Below, piece after piece: positions 1-11,418 of a stretch of DNA of 64,000 nt. The notes below the pieces were generated by a model. It was not told the origin of the DNA. It worked only from the letters and a program-made list of their open reading frames with translations, and did no database searches. Where the stretch lies: contig NC_085891.1 in assembly GCF_035222375.1 (NCBI RefSeq), positions 1,736,001-1,800,000 on the forward strand, written 5' to 3'. Numbering within the stretch: the first letter of the stretch is position 1; the number at the start of each line of letters is the position of its first letter. This stretch comes from Podospora pseudocomata. Its lineage: Eukaryota > Ascomycota > Sordariomycetes > Sordariales > Podosporaceae. A program made the translations under genes and the position numbers.

Positions 1-584
1 GTGCGCCCCGCGCCCCACCAAGTGTCAAGCCGTGACATCTAATCATGCCGCTGAATTATATCTTTTATCTCACATCATTGTCAGAGAACCAAAAAGCAGG
101 AGCCATGTCATAACACACTAGTACTGGAACATGTCCATAACACCACACTATTCTCTCACCACCTCGCACAAACCAAAAGACTTAATTAATGCAATACATT
201 ACATCCTCTTCATACCTACCCTACGCTAGAGCACCGCTGCTCTAACACAGAAAAAAAGGCTAACACCCCCCCTCCATCCCCTTCCCATGGTACTTCCCAT
301 CTTCTCATCTAAAACGCCTCTTTTATTCTCTCTTTCGCTGTAAATGTAAATGCTAGTCTCCTAAGCAAAGAATCCCCCCATCCACCAGACAAAACAAAAC
401 AAAAGCTTCCCCCCTCCCCACCCATCCCACCACCCTCTTAGCCAATTTACCCCCACCAAGTCTCCTCTTCCAAAGCAGCAAATGTATGTTATGTATGTGA
501 CGCCGCATCTCACTCCCATATTCATGTCTGTGCATAATAGGTACAATTTTACTCCATCACCAAACCCCACTCTATCACTACCCA
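1..584. other. Left-edge non-coding stretch
   Basis: No convincing coding region. The plus strand is A/C-rich and pyrimidine-rich (roughly 230-480), as expected for 3' flanking DNA of the minus-strand gene that ends at 585. The open frames here are short and low in complexity. Confidence 0.6.
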
Positions 585-1343
585 TCATCCCCATCCCCAT
601 TTATCCTCTGCCCTAACCAAGCCCAAGCCCCTAGAAGTGAACAATTCCCCACTTACTCTCCCTTCCCATTCCTTCGCCCTTGTCTTTATTCTTTTCCTTC
701 TCGTCGCCATCCTCCTCTCTTTTTCTTTTCCTTTCGGGGATGAACTCTGGTTCGACTCCGAGAATCCGACCTCATTCCTCAACAGAGACGGGTTCCTCCC
801 CATAACATGACCAGAAAGACGCGCAAACTTGGGTATCATAACCTCCAAAGGGTCAATCTCCCGCCTAGGCCGAGGCGGCTTGGTACCTGCAGATGAAGTG
901 TAAGGAAGTTCCGGAAGCCCCGGTAATGTGATTTTCAAAAGTCCAAGTTCTGTAAGCGAAGGCAGTTTGACACCTCTAAGAGATGCACCAGGAGTGGGAA
1001 GTTGTGAAAGTCTGGGGAATGTATTTCTTGAATGGCCAGGCTGCCGATCAAGCGGAGGCAGCTTGATACGTCCAAGTGTACTTATATGAGCAGAACAACC
1101 TTGTGGCCGTTTAAGCAATGTAGAGGAGGCTGAGAGATTCTTGACTGTTACACGACGTAAAGCTCCATAGTTTGACTTCGCCGACTGGGGCTTTATACCT
1201 GCAAATGAAAAGGTCGGGATGGGAAGTCGTGTAGGGTTGGGCGATGCGATAACCGGGGGCGTCTTGATTTGTACAGGTTGTTTAACACTGGTGGTGGTGA
1301 CCGACTCTTCTTCTTCATGGTCAAAATCCACCCGGTCCGACAT
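585..1343 (-). CDS. Orphan Leu/Pro-rich basic protein
   Basis: Uninterrupted 252-codon frame with a true ATG at 1343 and TGA at 585. I do not recognise the product. The N-terminus is acidic (residues 8-14, DHEEEES). The middle third repeats a loose pattern of Lys/Thr-Leu-Pro-x-Leu, as in KLPPLDR, FPRLSQLP, KLPSLTELG and TLPGLPELP (about residues 95-150). The C-terminus is strongly basic and low in complexity (KGKEKERRMATRRKRIKTR, about 205-223). No signal peptide, membrane segment or catalytic motif is visible. It starts only 168 bp downstream of the UBP12 stop on the same strand, so it could be a separate short gene or lie in a long transcribed 3' region. Continuous length and sequence bias favour a real protein, but homology is unproven. 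Confidence 0.5.
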   Translation of the reverse strand: MSDRVDFDHEEEESVTTTSVKQPVQIKTPPVIASPNPTRLPIPTFSFAGIKPQSAKSNYGALRRVTVKNLSASSTLLKRPQGCSAHISTLGRIKLPPLDRQPGHSRNTFPRLSQLPTPGASLRGVKLPSLTELGLLKITLPGLPELPYTSSAGTKPPRPRREIDPLEVMIPKFARLSGHVMGRNPSLLRNEVGFSESNQSSSPKGKEKERRMATRRKRIKTRAKEWEGRVSGELFTSRGLGLVRAEDKWGWG

Positions 1344-1511
1344 TTCCTAAGTGCTTTGCGTGTTTCCGTCTACCCAGTCCAAAAGATTATCCAGACCCTC
1401 CTTGACATCGGTATCCGGATGCGCTTCGGGTGGGTCACCAGAAGGCTTGTACGGCCGAGGGGTATACTAGGCCAGCTCTGGCTCTGCACCTCCTGAAGAC
1501 CGAGCTGAAAC

Positions 1512-4500
1512 CTAAGCACTCGGTTTTTGCACCTGAGCCTGTTGGTCCTCGCCTCCGTCACCAACCCGTATCTCAGCAACCTTGTCGCTGGCATGATCAT
1601 CGGCAATATCAGCAGGTACGGTGTGAATCTGCTGCTGTGCCCATTTGTCCTCGGCTATCTGATCAAACAAGTTCTGTGCTTCGGCGGGAGGCGCTGGGAT
1701 CTCTTCTTCGGGGAATGTCGGCTCATGCTCAATAAATTCCAGTGATGGACCACTCATGAAGACTTCATCCATCTCGTCCCCGGCCGCAAAGCCGTCGTCG
1801 TTGGACGAGTTGTCGTTCTGCGCAATATCGCTAGCAATGTCCCCGTCAGACGCCACCGAGCCAGGCTTGATGTTCTGGAAATTCCAGTTCGAGCCAATAA
1901 CCGAAGTCATGCCGGCCATACCGCCATTGTCGTAGTCGGGAAGGCCGATGCCCTCATCCTCATCACCCTCAATGCTGTTGTGCAACGTGGATTGATCCCA
2001 CAGCGCAGCGCCCATCTCGGTATCCTCGTCACCATTCCCCACGCTTGCCTGATAGGATGGCAGTTCAGGGTCAGCAGGGATAAGGGCCTGTCCCGCGCGG
2101 TCAGAGTCGTCGCTAACCAAACCACGTTTTCCTCGAGGGAGAGTTAGACCTGCTCCGGTCGAAGCGCTCGGCGATCCACGAAGGGAGGAGCTTAGGCCGA
2201 GACGCTGCCCTTCCCCCGAGTCGGACATGTCTTGATCGGCGGAGGCAATCTGGCTGTCATACTTGTCGAAGATCTCCTGAAACTTGGGTCCGCCCAGCGG
2301 TGTTTCAGAGCGTCTTCTGTAGAAGAGAAGGTACGCAGCAGCACTGACAACCTTTTGAGAATCGCTGCACTTACTCACACCCGTGTCTACTAAATATTAG
2401 CGCCATGTTCGATGCCGCGAGCCTGTGACAGGAAAACATACCGTTATACTCATACCAGGAGCCATCGTTGAAGTTCTTGGCTTTGGCAGTATAATGACCA
2501 CCACCCAAACCACCCCAATGGTCATCAACGGCAATGAGGTCGTAAATCTCTTGTTTCCCGTCCTCCTTGTCGATGACCCGAGAAGTCAGATCGAGTCCTT
2601 CCACTGGAAAGTCAACCAGAATGTCGAGCTTTTCCCTGCGGTATCCAACAGAACTGAAACGCTTGAGGTGGACGACTAGAATGTCTGGCGTCTTCCAGAG
2701 ATCGAACTTCTTGCTAGCCCGTCGATGCTCTTTGCAGCGTGGGCAGTACCACGTATCCTGCTCTGACAGGATTTCCTCCTTCTCAAACTCGTTCAGGCAA
2801 TCCTCAAGTGTAATGCCATGCTTTGCACGCAGAGCTCTTTGCTTCTTCTTGGCTTCAAGGGCAGGGTCCACCAGAGTGTCTACATTCTCAAAGGTCTTGC
2901 AGCCGCGCATTGACTCTCCTGGCTGGCCGTCAAAGAGAGCCTCCCAGGCCTCCTCGTTCCAGTCCACGATGATACCTTCACCTAGACGGACCAGGGGACC
3001 TTCAATGGGACCGGTATCACGCCGGCTTGCGTGTTGCTTCTGCATGCGGCCCTTCTGTTGCTTTTCGAACCGCTTCTTGGCCTTCTTGCCATACATCTGC
3101 TGTTGGCGAGCCTTCATCTTCTTCTTACCACCGCGCGCGTTCACGTGGTGGGATGGCGGTTCAATCGCTCGTGACTGGAGGTCCTGAGTGATGCAGGTCA
3201 GCACAACATTTCCATAGATCAGTCTGAACAAAACGAACCTTGACTTGATGAGGGAAATCCGAGTCATCATCGCTGGATTCCTCTGCCATGCGAGTGACCT
3301 CGTTCACTTCGTCGCTGCCGCTAGCATCAGAGTTGGCCCAAGCTCCGGGGCTCTGCATCTCGACATCCGACATTATCAGCTTTGGCTGCCTGGTGCTGAG
3401 TCTCGGGTACGCATTCCCCTCGGTCACAGACTGCCACCCAGTAGGTATGGTCATAGTGCCTTCCGAGAAGAAGCTGAGATCAAACAGGTTCTGGAACTGC
3501 GGCGCAAGGAACTCTTCGGGGTCTATCCACTTGGGTCGCTGTGACTTGGATGCCTTCAGCGCCTGTGAGGATCTGTCATACTTGGTTAGTCGCCGCATTC
3601 ACTCGTCATGAATCACAAAAGCTTACTGTTCAGCCCCGCTGGACGCTGCTGGCTTGGGCGCATCGTTTGCATCAGCCATGGTGACGTCGACAATGTCTTC
3701 TTCACCCTCAACCGACTTCGCTACTATCTTCGAGTCGCCTGAAGAATCAACATCCGAGGCCACATTGGCCATCTCCGGATCAATATTATCGCCTGCGTCG
3801 GTTTCCTCCAACGCAGCAAGTTCAGGATGTGTGGTAAACGTCGCCACCTTCTCCAAGATTTTCCGCCGGATGATGTCTTCGCTGCATGCCTCCTCTGGGT
3901 TCAGCACGATAAAGTGCGGCGGCACCAGAACGCTCTTCTTGCGCTTGGCTTTGCCCTGTGAACACATGTGCAAGACAGGAACAACCATGCTTTGTACCAT
4001 AGGATCCTCCAAGTCTTCCTCATCATTGTCAGCCAAAAGAGACTTGATCTTTTGCTTCTTTGAGTCTTTGGTCAAGGCCAGGTTTGAGGGGGGAGCCTCG
4101 AGCTCATGAACAACGACGATATCGTTGCTAGAGATGTCGTCAGAGACAGTCGCCATGTCATCATAGTGCTTGAAAAATTTGCCCGAGAATTCCTCGGAAG
4201 CCATGAGACGGTCGACAGGTACCCCAACACGCTGCGAAATGAACTGCTTCAATCCCTTGATGCTGCTGTTCTTGTCGATATCAACGACAATGTTGACGGG
4301 TGCATCATTCAGCGGATAGAACCTGATCTCTCTGGACCACGAGTTTGCCATGGGGAGGGGAAGGGTCAAGTTGGTGAAAGGGTCGAACGTGATGCTGATC
4401 TTGTTGCATTCGGGGCACACAAGAGTAGACTTGTACAAGCCGGTGAACAGATCAGAGATGACCGAGTCATCTCTCCGCTTCGTAATGTCCCAAACCTGGA

Positions 4501-6850
4501 GGGCCATCTCCCGAATCGCTGCAGGGTTGTTGATCATCTCGTCGGTAGAGTCGGGCTTCTCAATATACGGCTTCCTGAGGATGCGATTGAGATCCTCTTG
4601 GAGACCATCGAGAAGCCAGCCAAGGAACTCTTGCGAATCCTGCTGGCCATATCCCGAGAAGGCAGGAGCATACCGACCGATAACGCTCTTGAATTGGCGT
4701 GGTGCAACCGAGTTTGGTGTGGGTTCCTTGTAGATTTCTTCAAGCAACCGTCCGTAGGAGAGGGCAACATCTCCACCATGGGCGAGAGGATTGTCGGTGT
4801 TGATCTCCTTTTTCGCTTCATGAGTGAGGAAATACTTTGTGAGTTCCTCGACGGCACGCAGACACTGAAGAGCAGAGTTCATGTAGCACGTGTTGCCCAA
4901 GTTCTGGAGTCCTACACAGCCGTGGGTCCGCCCCGACTTTTGCTGGGCGCGGCCTCTGGTGAGAGGTGCCGAAAGCGCGGGGCTGCTACGTCCGCTGACG
5001 TTGGCCCGGGCCTGAACGACAGCGGTTGAGCTATTCCTAGTTGTCAAATTCTTGCCGTTGGAACCGCTATATGTAGACACCCAGTCCTGACGCTCCACTT
5101 CTTCGTCCAGAACAAGGGTTTGATCGACATTGAGGCCTACCAGCGACAGGCTCCTCTTGCCGTTGTAGTTGGCATGGACAGTTGTGTCCTGTGCCTCAAC
5201 AAGGGCGCGTTGGACACCCTTCTCCAACTGCCCAAAAGTTACCACATCAACAAGCATCTCAGGCCAAGCCCCGGGGACGGCAGGAAATCCATCGGGAAGG
5301 CCAACCTCTTGAACTGGAGAGTCCGGAGGAGTCTTCATCATCCCAGAGGATTCTGAGGGCTCCGAGGCTGGGGTTTCCGTGGCGGGGATGGTCTGCAGAA
5401 CTCGCCATACGCGCACCTTGCGGTCCGGTGCCACACTAGCAAGCTCCTTGACTCGTCTAAGGAACTTGTGATAGCTGAAGGACGTACTCTGAACCACAAT
5501 GGGAGGGGGTGGCTTCTTGAGCTTGATTTCCTGCTCTATAGGAATCGGGCTCGTGGCCGACCACAATCTGTGTATAGTAAACACAGGAGGGTGGAACTCG
5601 AACTGAATAACGGGATCCGAAACCGCATCGGGGGCCGTGTTGTGTGCAAGCCGGATAATCGGAGCTTGTCCAGTAGCCAGCCCGTACCAGAAGAGCAAGA
5701 GATCCCAGGCATCTTTGGGGAACAGCTCGAAACTCTCCGTTCCCAAGCCTGGCTTCAGTTTGACACACTCTACTCCATTGGAGTCTGTGAACTTGGTCTC
5801 AATGATGTCCGAATTGTCCACTGGACCGAGGGACCCTTCTGGCACCTCTTTGCTGACATGTTTGCTATCCAGCCCAAAGGCCTGGGCCCGTTGAAGCCAT
5901 TTCCTTGACACTAGGTACGCCTCGTCACCCTCCTGGATGGGAGTCTCAGCAAACGCCTTGACGAGAGTCTCGATGGTTTTGATTTGCTGATCGAGCGGAG
6001 GAATATCTGCTCAAGTATGTTAGCGCCAAGGCCACAAGTGGGCAGCTCAAGAGGCAACTGACCGTTCCGTAGAGGAAGCCCATTTAACTCTCTGGTGGAC
6101 TGCTTTGGGCTTGATGGAGCCCCATCTATCACTTCATCCTTGCCCTCTTTGGCCTTTGCAGCAGATTCATTCTCGGTTCCCATAACCACATCCTCTTTCA
6201 GGTTTGTACTGTCCGTTTCGGGCTCCATGCTGGAGGCAGGTCGTTTGAGCGGGGACGAGGACCGCTGGGGAAGATCGGGAGCACCCCCCATGAGAGCACG
6301 GTGAGCTGTATTGTAGAATGAAGTCGACTGGCTACCTGGAAGGGTCCAGTCTGTTGGCCGTAGACTTGAGGCAGAGTCGGCAAACTCTGCGCCCCGGTCA
6401 AAGTCCACTGAGAGGTCGGCTGAAGCGCACGGGGAGCTCGCAGCAGAGGGCGAGTCAGGTACCGAACTGCACTGGGTTTGCAAACGTGGTGGGACACCCG
6501 ACGGTGGCAGCGAGTCGCCGTGGCGAACGTAGGTTGGAGTGTCTATAGTCGGGATGCCTGCGGCTTCTGTAAATGAGAAGGTCGGATCGATTTCTTCAGT
6601 GGAGGGCAGCACTACGTCGTTGGGCTCGTGCTCCCTGCTCGACTGGCGAGTCACTCTTCTTTTCTTTGAAGAAGACGTGGTGACTGTGAGCTGCTTATGG
6701 CAGCTCTGGACGTCGTAAGGATTGCAAAAGTAGAAAGTTGCAGAAGGCGGTGGACGGAGTGGGCAGTGAGGGCCTTCCTAACACAGTGAGGCGTTAAAGT
6801 GGAGTTCAAGTAGGCTGTACTGTGTGTAAAAGGTCGTATCGACGTCCCAT
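1512..6850 (-). CDS. UBP12: Ubiquitin C-terminal hydrolase, UBP12 type (DUSP + USP)
   Basis: Cysteine deubiquitinase. Exons (minus strand): 6777-6063, 6006-3627, 3572-3239, 3183-2442, 2389-1512; all four introns are 52-56 nt with consensus donors and CTAAC/CTGAC branch points, and frame is kept. A DUSP-like region lies just after intron 1. The Cys box GLQNLGNTCYMNSALQCL has its catalytic Cys codon at 4888-4886. The His box GGGHYTAKA lies near 2500, and the domain closes with VVSAAAYLLFYRRR. A long acidic/basic insert separates the two halves, as in yeast Ubp12 and animal USP4/11/15. The tail is acidic and disordered. The 5' end is uncertain. The frame is open only from 6777 and has no ATG there; I tentatively add a 30-nt exon (6850-6821) across a 43-nt GT-AG intron, giving about 1692 aa. 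Everything from 6654 onward is secure. Confidence 0.9.
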
Positions 6851-7633
6851 AAACAGCCGGTAAAGGTTGTACAGAGAGTGTATTGATTTCTCCAGAAGAT
6901 TTGTACCGTTGTGAAAGAAATGTGCTTGCGGGGGGGGGGGTCTTTTCAGTACACACCTAGAGCCAAGCCAGTGAATGACGATGATGAATGTACAGCGTCA
7001 ATAGAGAAGCAGCTCAGTCAGGCTGTGGCTGTTGCTGCGTCGGTAACCAGATGGGAATCTGGTAAGGGGCAAACGGTGGTGCGGACAGCAGCGAGGAGAA
7101 TGCTGTGCATTTCCTAGCAGTGGGGGTGAAAAGTTGGCTGCTGTTGAAGATGGTCTTCACGCTCTGTTGGATGAAAGGGATACCCCAAGTGCAACGCAGG
7201 CGGCTACCAAGCACTTCACTTTGACTTTTGGAGGGGCACGGGCTTCACAAAAATCGCTTTTCTGCCATTGCGAGTGGGCCGCTGCCCTGTGGCCGTGCCA
7301 TGGAAGTTCACACACAGTGCCTAGCTGGTCCGTGCCTGGTCCGTGCCAGGAACCGTTTGGCAGTTGGTTCTCTGACAGATATTAAGGGCTAGTAGTATAT
7401 GGGAAAGCCCAAGTGAGATCTTCATCTATCTTGAGCTGTGGCACAGGAACGTTCCGGAGATTCAGGAGAACATCAGGCAATGAAATAAAACAGCAAGAAA
7501 GTTTCGATTAGTTCATCTATGCGCTGCATGACCAACAATGGTGACAATATAATGCTTTTGGGTATAAGTCTGTTTTCCGCTCAGTAGTCTGGAGCCCCCT
7601 CTACCCCGATCCGCATGGTTCCAAGTGAAATGT
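6851..7633. other. Intergenic, UBP12 5' side / STE23 3' side
   Basis: Lies between the start of UBP12 and the stop of STE23, both on the minus strand, so it should hold the UBP12 promoter and the STE23 3' UTR. An 11-nt G run (6930-6940) lies close upstream of the proposed UBP12 start. A short minus-strand frame around 7110-7020 begins with ATG and might be a 5' exon, but nothing decides this. Confidence 0.55.
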
Positions 7634-10600
7634 CTAAAGCTTTGCATCCAGGTCATAATACTCCGCAAGATCCTTCTCCGGATAGGGAGCCCTGCTGGTG
7701 GCATGGAGTGCCTTAAAGTCTCGCACATCCTTGATGAGGGTGGGTGTCGTCCCATTGGATGATGGTGGCTCTGCGTCCTTGACAACTCCGCTGCCGGGTC
7801 CATGCTCAGAGTGTAGTCTTCTCCACACGTCAGACGCAGCCTTTACCTTGCCGTCTGGTACCCCGAGGCCTTGGAGGTAGTCAACAAGGCCTTCGACCTC
7901 CTTTTCCTCGTCATGGCCAGCCGCACTCAGGCGAGACTGCAGGTCAGTGGCAGCCTGGGCAGCGGTACTTTCATCGAGATCGAGCGTCTTGATGAGATCC
8001 GTAATTTGCTTGGTTGTCACATCGCTCTTGGCCTGGGCCTCCAGATAAGCTGCAACCTTCGCCCGCGAAGGGGACGAAGGGTTGATGTAGTGGTTGAAAA
8101 ACTCAATCATATCAGCTTTTGTCAGTGGCTTTAGATTCTCCACCATCAACTGTCCTATAACACGAAATACGGGTCAGTTTTGCCTTGGGCCCAAGGGGAA
8201 TAATCAGGTTAGACTTACGGTTGTTGAACATGTAGTATTCAGACTCAATGGCCTGCCAGTGCCGGTTGCTCTCTCCCTCCAGCGACTTGGCCTTCTCAAG
8301 CGTCCTTTCAATCAAACTTCGTTTGTTCTTCTCGAAATCCTCCTCACTCATATCCTCGAGTCTCTTCCCCATGTCCTCCAGGAACTTTTCGATCCGGGTC
8401 TCAAGATAGGGGGCCGTCTTCTCACTTTGAATAATGAAGTAGACACCAAACGTTGTCACATTGCTCCAAGAGCCACAGTAAACGATGTATCCGAGCTGTT
8501 CCTTGGTGCGAAGCTGGTCGAAACAAGGCTCATGCATGATCTGGTCCAAAAGCGCTGTCCTTGCCCTCTGAGGACGATCAATCTTGGCACCTGTGTAGAG
8601 CATGTAGTGGATCGAGTGGTTCACGTTCGCGGGGTCCTTGAGCGTTTTCTTCCAGACGTAGTTTGACCCTGGAGAAAACACCAGCCCGCGAGGTGAACGC
8701 CACTGAGATGGAGAGAATGGCCGTGGCTTGAGCGTCTTTTCGATCATGTCGGTCAGCTTCAGTGCGTCCTCCTTGTAAAAATTGCCGTGAACCAAGACTT
8801 CCATGTGCATCTGTGCCAAGAATTCCCTCTTGAAAGATCGCACCGCATCAGCTGTCACGGCAGGAAGCTCCTCTGCGATATCCAGGATGGTGTTGTAGTG
8901 GTCTGTCGTCAGCCAGCTCATGTATCCACCAATCTGTGTCCATGGTGCTGAAAGCTCCCAGTTTCGGTATGACCGGATCGTGCGTTCCTTGATGATGGCG
9001 AATCGATCATCGCGGATGTCGAGGTCGCGCATGGTGACCAGAACCTGTTCTAGGAGCACCGAAAGCTTGTCGTTGTAGCCAGAGACCTCAATATACATTC
9101 CCCGCTCCTCGCAGATCACAGTATATTCAACACCAGCAAGTTCGGCATCATATGAGTATTCCTCGAGCGCGTCCTTGATCGAATCTGTGAAAAGACGGCC
9201 TGCTGCCCGCATAGACGCCAGTGAGGTGATTGGTGTCCGGCAGCTAACCATTATACTTGCTTTCGGGACCCAGAACGTATCGTCCTTCTTGTACCAGGTC
9301 CGGACCATAGAGTCGTTGCGGATAATCCGGGGGGCGATGGCAGGCTCTTTGACTTCCTTCTTCTCCACGTCTAGCTTTGTTGGGATGAACTGGTTCTTGT
9401 GGGGGAGATGAAGCTTCGCTTTTCGGTTGTCAGGTGTGCTGGTAGCTGCCGCCTGGACCTCCTTCATCAAAGTCTCCGGAATTGATTGGACGGTGTACTC
9501 CGTCCCATACCATTTCTCCTTTTTGTCCAACGTAACAGGGGGATTCCGTGAGGTGACAACGAGAAAGAAGTTGTCGGGTCGTAGCCAGCCCAAAGCCTGC
9601 TTGATCAACTTCGGGTCGAATCTGCGAAGCTTGGAATACCCAGACACCAGATGCTCGCGGGGGATTGGCTTTTGCATCCTTTGACTGACGGAACTCGCAA
9701 ACCGATAAGCTCGAGACTTCTCCATGAACCTGAAATTGACATCTGCCATGCCTTTTTGCTCATCAAAGATCCACTGCTGCGGCTCCGTCTCTCGCAGAAG
9801 GGCGATGTACTCAAACACGACCTTCACGATCTCCTTGTAGTTCTTCAGTCCCTCCTCTGTCAAGGTGATCCCGATGTCGAACAGGTCCGGAGACCCGGGG
9901 CAAATGTTACTTGGCCCGGCGCCCAGACCGTTGGCCCATCCCTTGGACTTGACATAGGACATGATGCTGCCAGGGCCCTCATGGCCGATGAGATGGCTAA
10001 TGTATCCACCAGGCTGCGTCTCGTAAAGATTCTCTTGCTCCATGAAGGGGAAGCTCAGAGTAATTTCTCTAGTATCCATCACAGGCTTGGCGAAGATTTG
10101 GACTCCCAAGTGATCCTTTGTGAACGGAACCTCATCCTCCCACCTGTTGCGTGGCAGGTTCTTGTTCTTGATGGGAGAGAAATACTCGGCCACCCAAGCC
10201 TGCAAAACATCGAGGGGCTCCCTTCCCAAGACGCAAAGCTTCATGCGGTTGGCAGAATAATGTTTCTCATAGAACTCAATAAACTTGTCTCGCACGTTGA
10301 TACCCTTTGCCTCGGGGATGGTCTTGAGCGTCTCAAGGTTGCCGGTAGAGAAGTGGTGGTGGGGGTGTTTCGGGTTGGAGAGAGTCTTTTTGAGTTGGTG
10401 TAGACGCCAGTTGTCACTCTGGAGATTCTTCTTGTTTTCTGAATCAACGGCCCTCAGTTCACGATCCAGAGTGTTCTCCAAGAACAGTGGCTCGATGAAG
10501 AACTGGGCAAAGCGATCCAGCGCTCCCAGCAGTGGTGAGGGATTGGTGGCAGATGGCTCTTCATCGTTGCTGGGCTTGGCAGAGACCTCAAAGTGGTAGT

Positions 10601-11004
10601 TGGTTGAGGTTGTCGCCGTGAAGGCATTGGTGAGCCCAGAATGGTTTGACATGTACTGATGATAGGCATTCTCGACAGGGAATTTCTTGGTCCCCATGAA
10701 CAGAAGCTGCAATTAAAGTTAGCGGCTGCAGCCTGAGTGTGCGGGGTGGTAATAGCAAGCTTACATGTTCAACGGCATGGGCCATTCCTGGCATATCATC
10801 CTCGTCACTGTGGCTCCCAACGTTGACATCAACCGCGGCCGCGGCCTTGTCAGTGGTGGGGTCGTGAACCAGAAGAGCCTCCAAGCCGTTGGGCAGACGG
10901 ATGACACGGTATGAACGATCATCCAGCTCGGGGGTCTCGAGGTTCTCGGTCACCACCTCAACCTCGATTTTGGAAGGCGGCGGCGTTTCCTCGGAGTTGG
11001 CCAT
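7634..11004 (-). CDS. STE23: Insulin-degrading enzyme / a-factor-processing M16 metalloprotease
   Basis: Zinc metalloprotease of the inverzincin M16A family, a peptide-degrading clamshell enzyme; yeast Ste23 and Axl1 mature a-factor. Exons: 11004-10765, 10706-8219 and 8154-7634, total 1082 aa, close to yeast Ste23 (1027 aa). The inverted zinc motif HxxEH is residues 76-80 (HAVEH), followed by LLFMGTKKFP and the NAFT(A)TTSTNYHFEV strand typical of the family. The conserved C-terminal half includes DQLRTKEQLGYIV. Intron 1 (GTAAGC...TTGCAG, 58 nt) falls exactly after the last His of HxxEH; intron 2 is 64 nt (8218-8155). The start ATG at 11004 gives an acidic leader with no targeting signal, so the enzyme is probably cytosolic. 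The last exon carries a low-homology linker that ends YYDLDAKL. Confidence 0.96.
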
Positions 11005-11173
11005 GCTGTGATGTGCTGAATTATAAGACTTGTGTTACCTTTGGGCGTAGCCAGACAGAAACGATGACAGCAGGTCTTGTTGGTGGCTTGTGAGCAGGAG
11101 GCTAACAAGCATTCGACTGGTCAGAGAATATGGGGTCGTGACACTTAGGGTTCAGGCAGTTCCAGGCTGCTTC

Positions 11174-11192
11174 GAGAGAGAGAGAGAGAGAG
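11174..11192. repeat. (GA)n microsatellite
   Basis: About nine and a half uninterrupted GA units, roughly 170 bp upstream of the STE23 start codon on the minus strand, where it reads as a CT tract. CT-rich tracts are common in fungal promoters and leaders. Confidence 0.8.
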
Positions 11193-11400
11193 TGGGATGT
11201 CTTGATGAAGAAGAGACAGACAGAGAGTAGGTAGGCTGTTGCGGGGCGGTAGGTGGACCGGAGGAATTGGTGGGGGCGGCGACCAAGCTGACCTGCGCGT
11301 GCTTTTACCTGCCTGGCTCCGTCTGCAAGGTGGGAACTTCCAGGTTAGACCGAGTGACCGACTTCCAGTGACGGCGAAGGGAGGCAATAGCGGAAGAAGG

Positions 11401-11418
11401 CGGCGGCGGCGGCGGCGG
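11401..11418. repeat. (CGG)n trinucleotide run
   Basis: Six CGG units followed by a G run, in non-coding DNA upstream of STE23. Confidence 0.75.
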
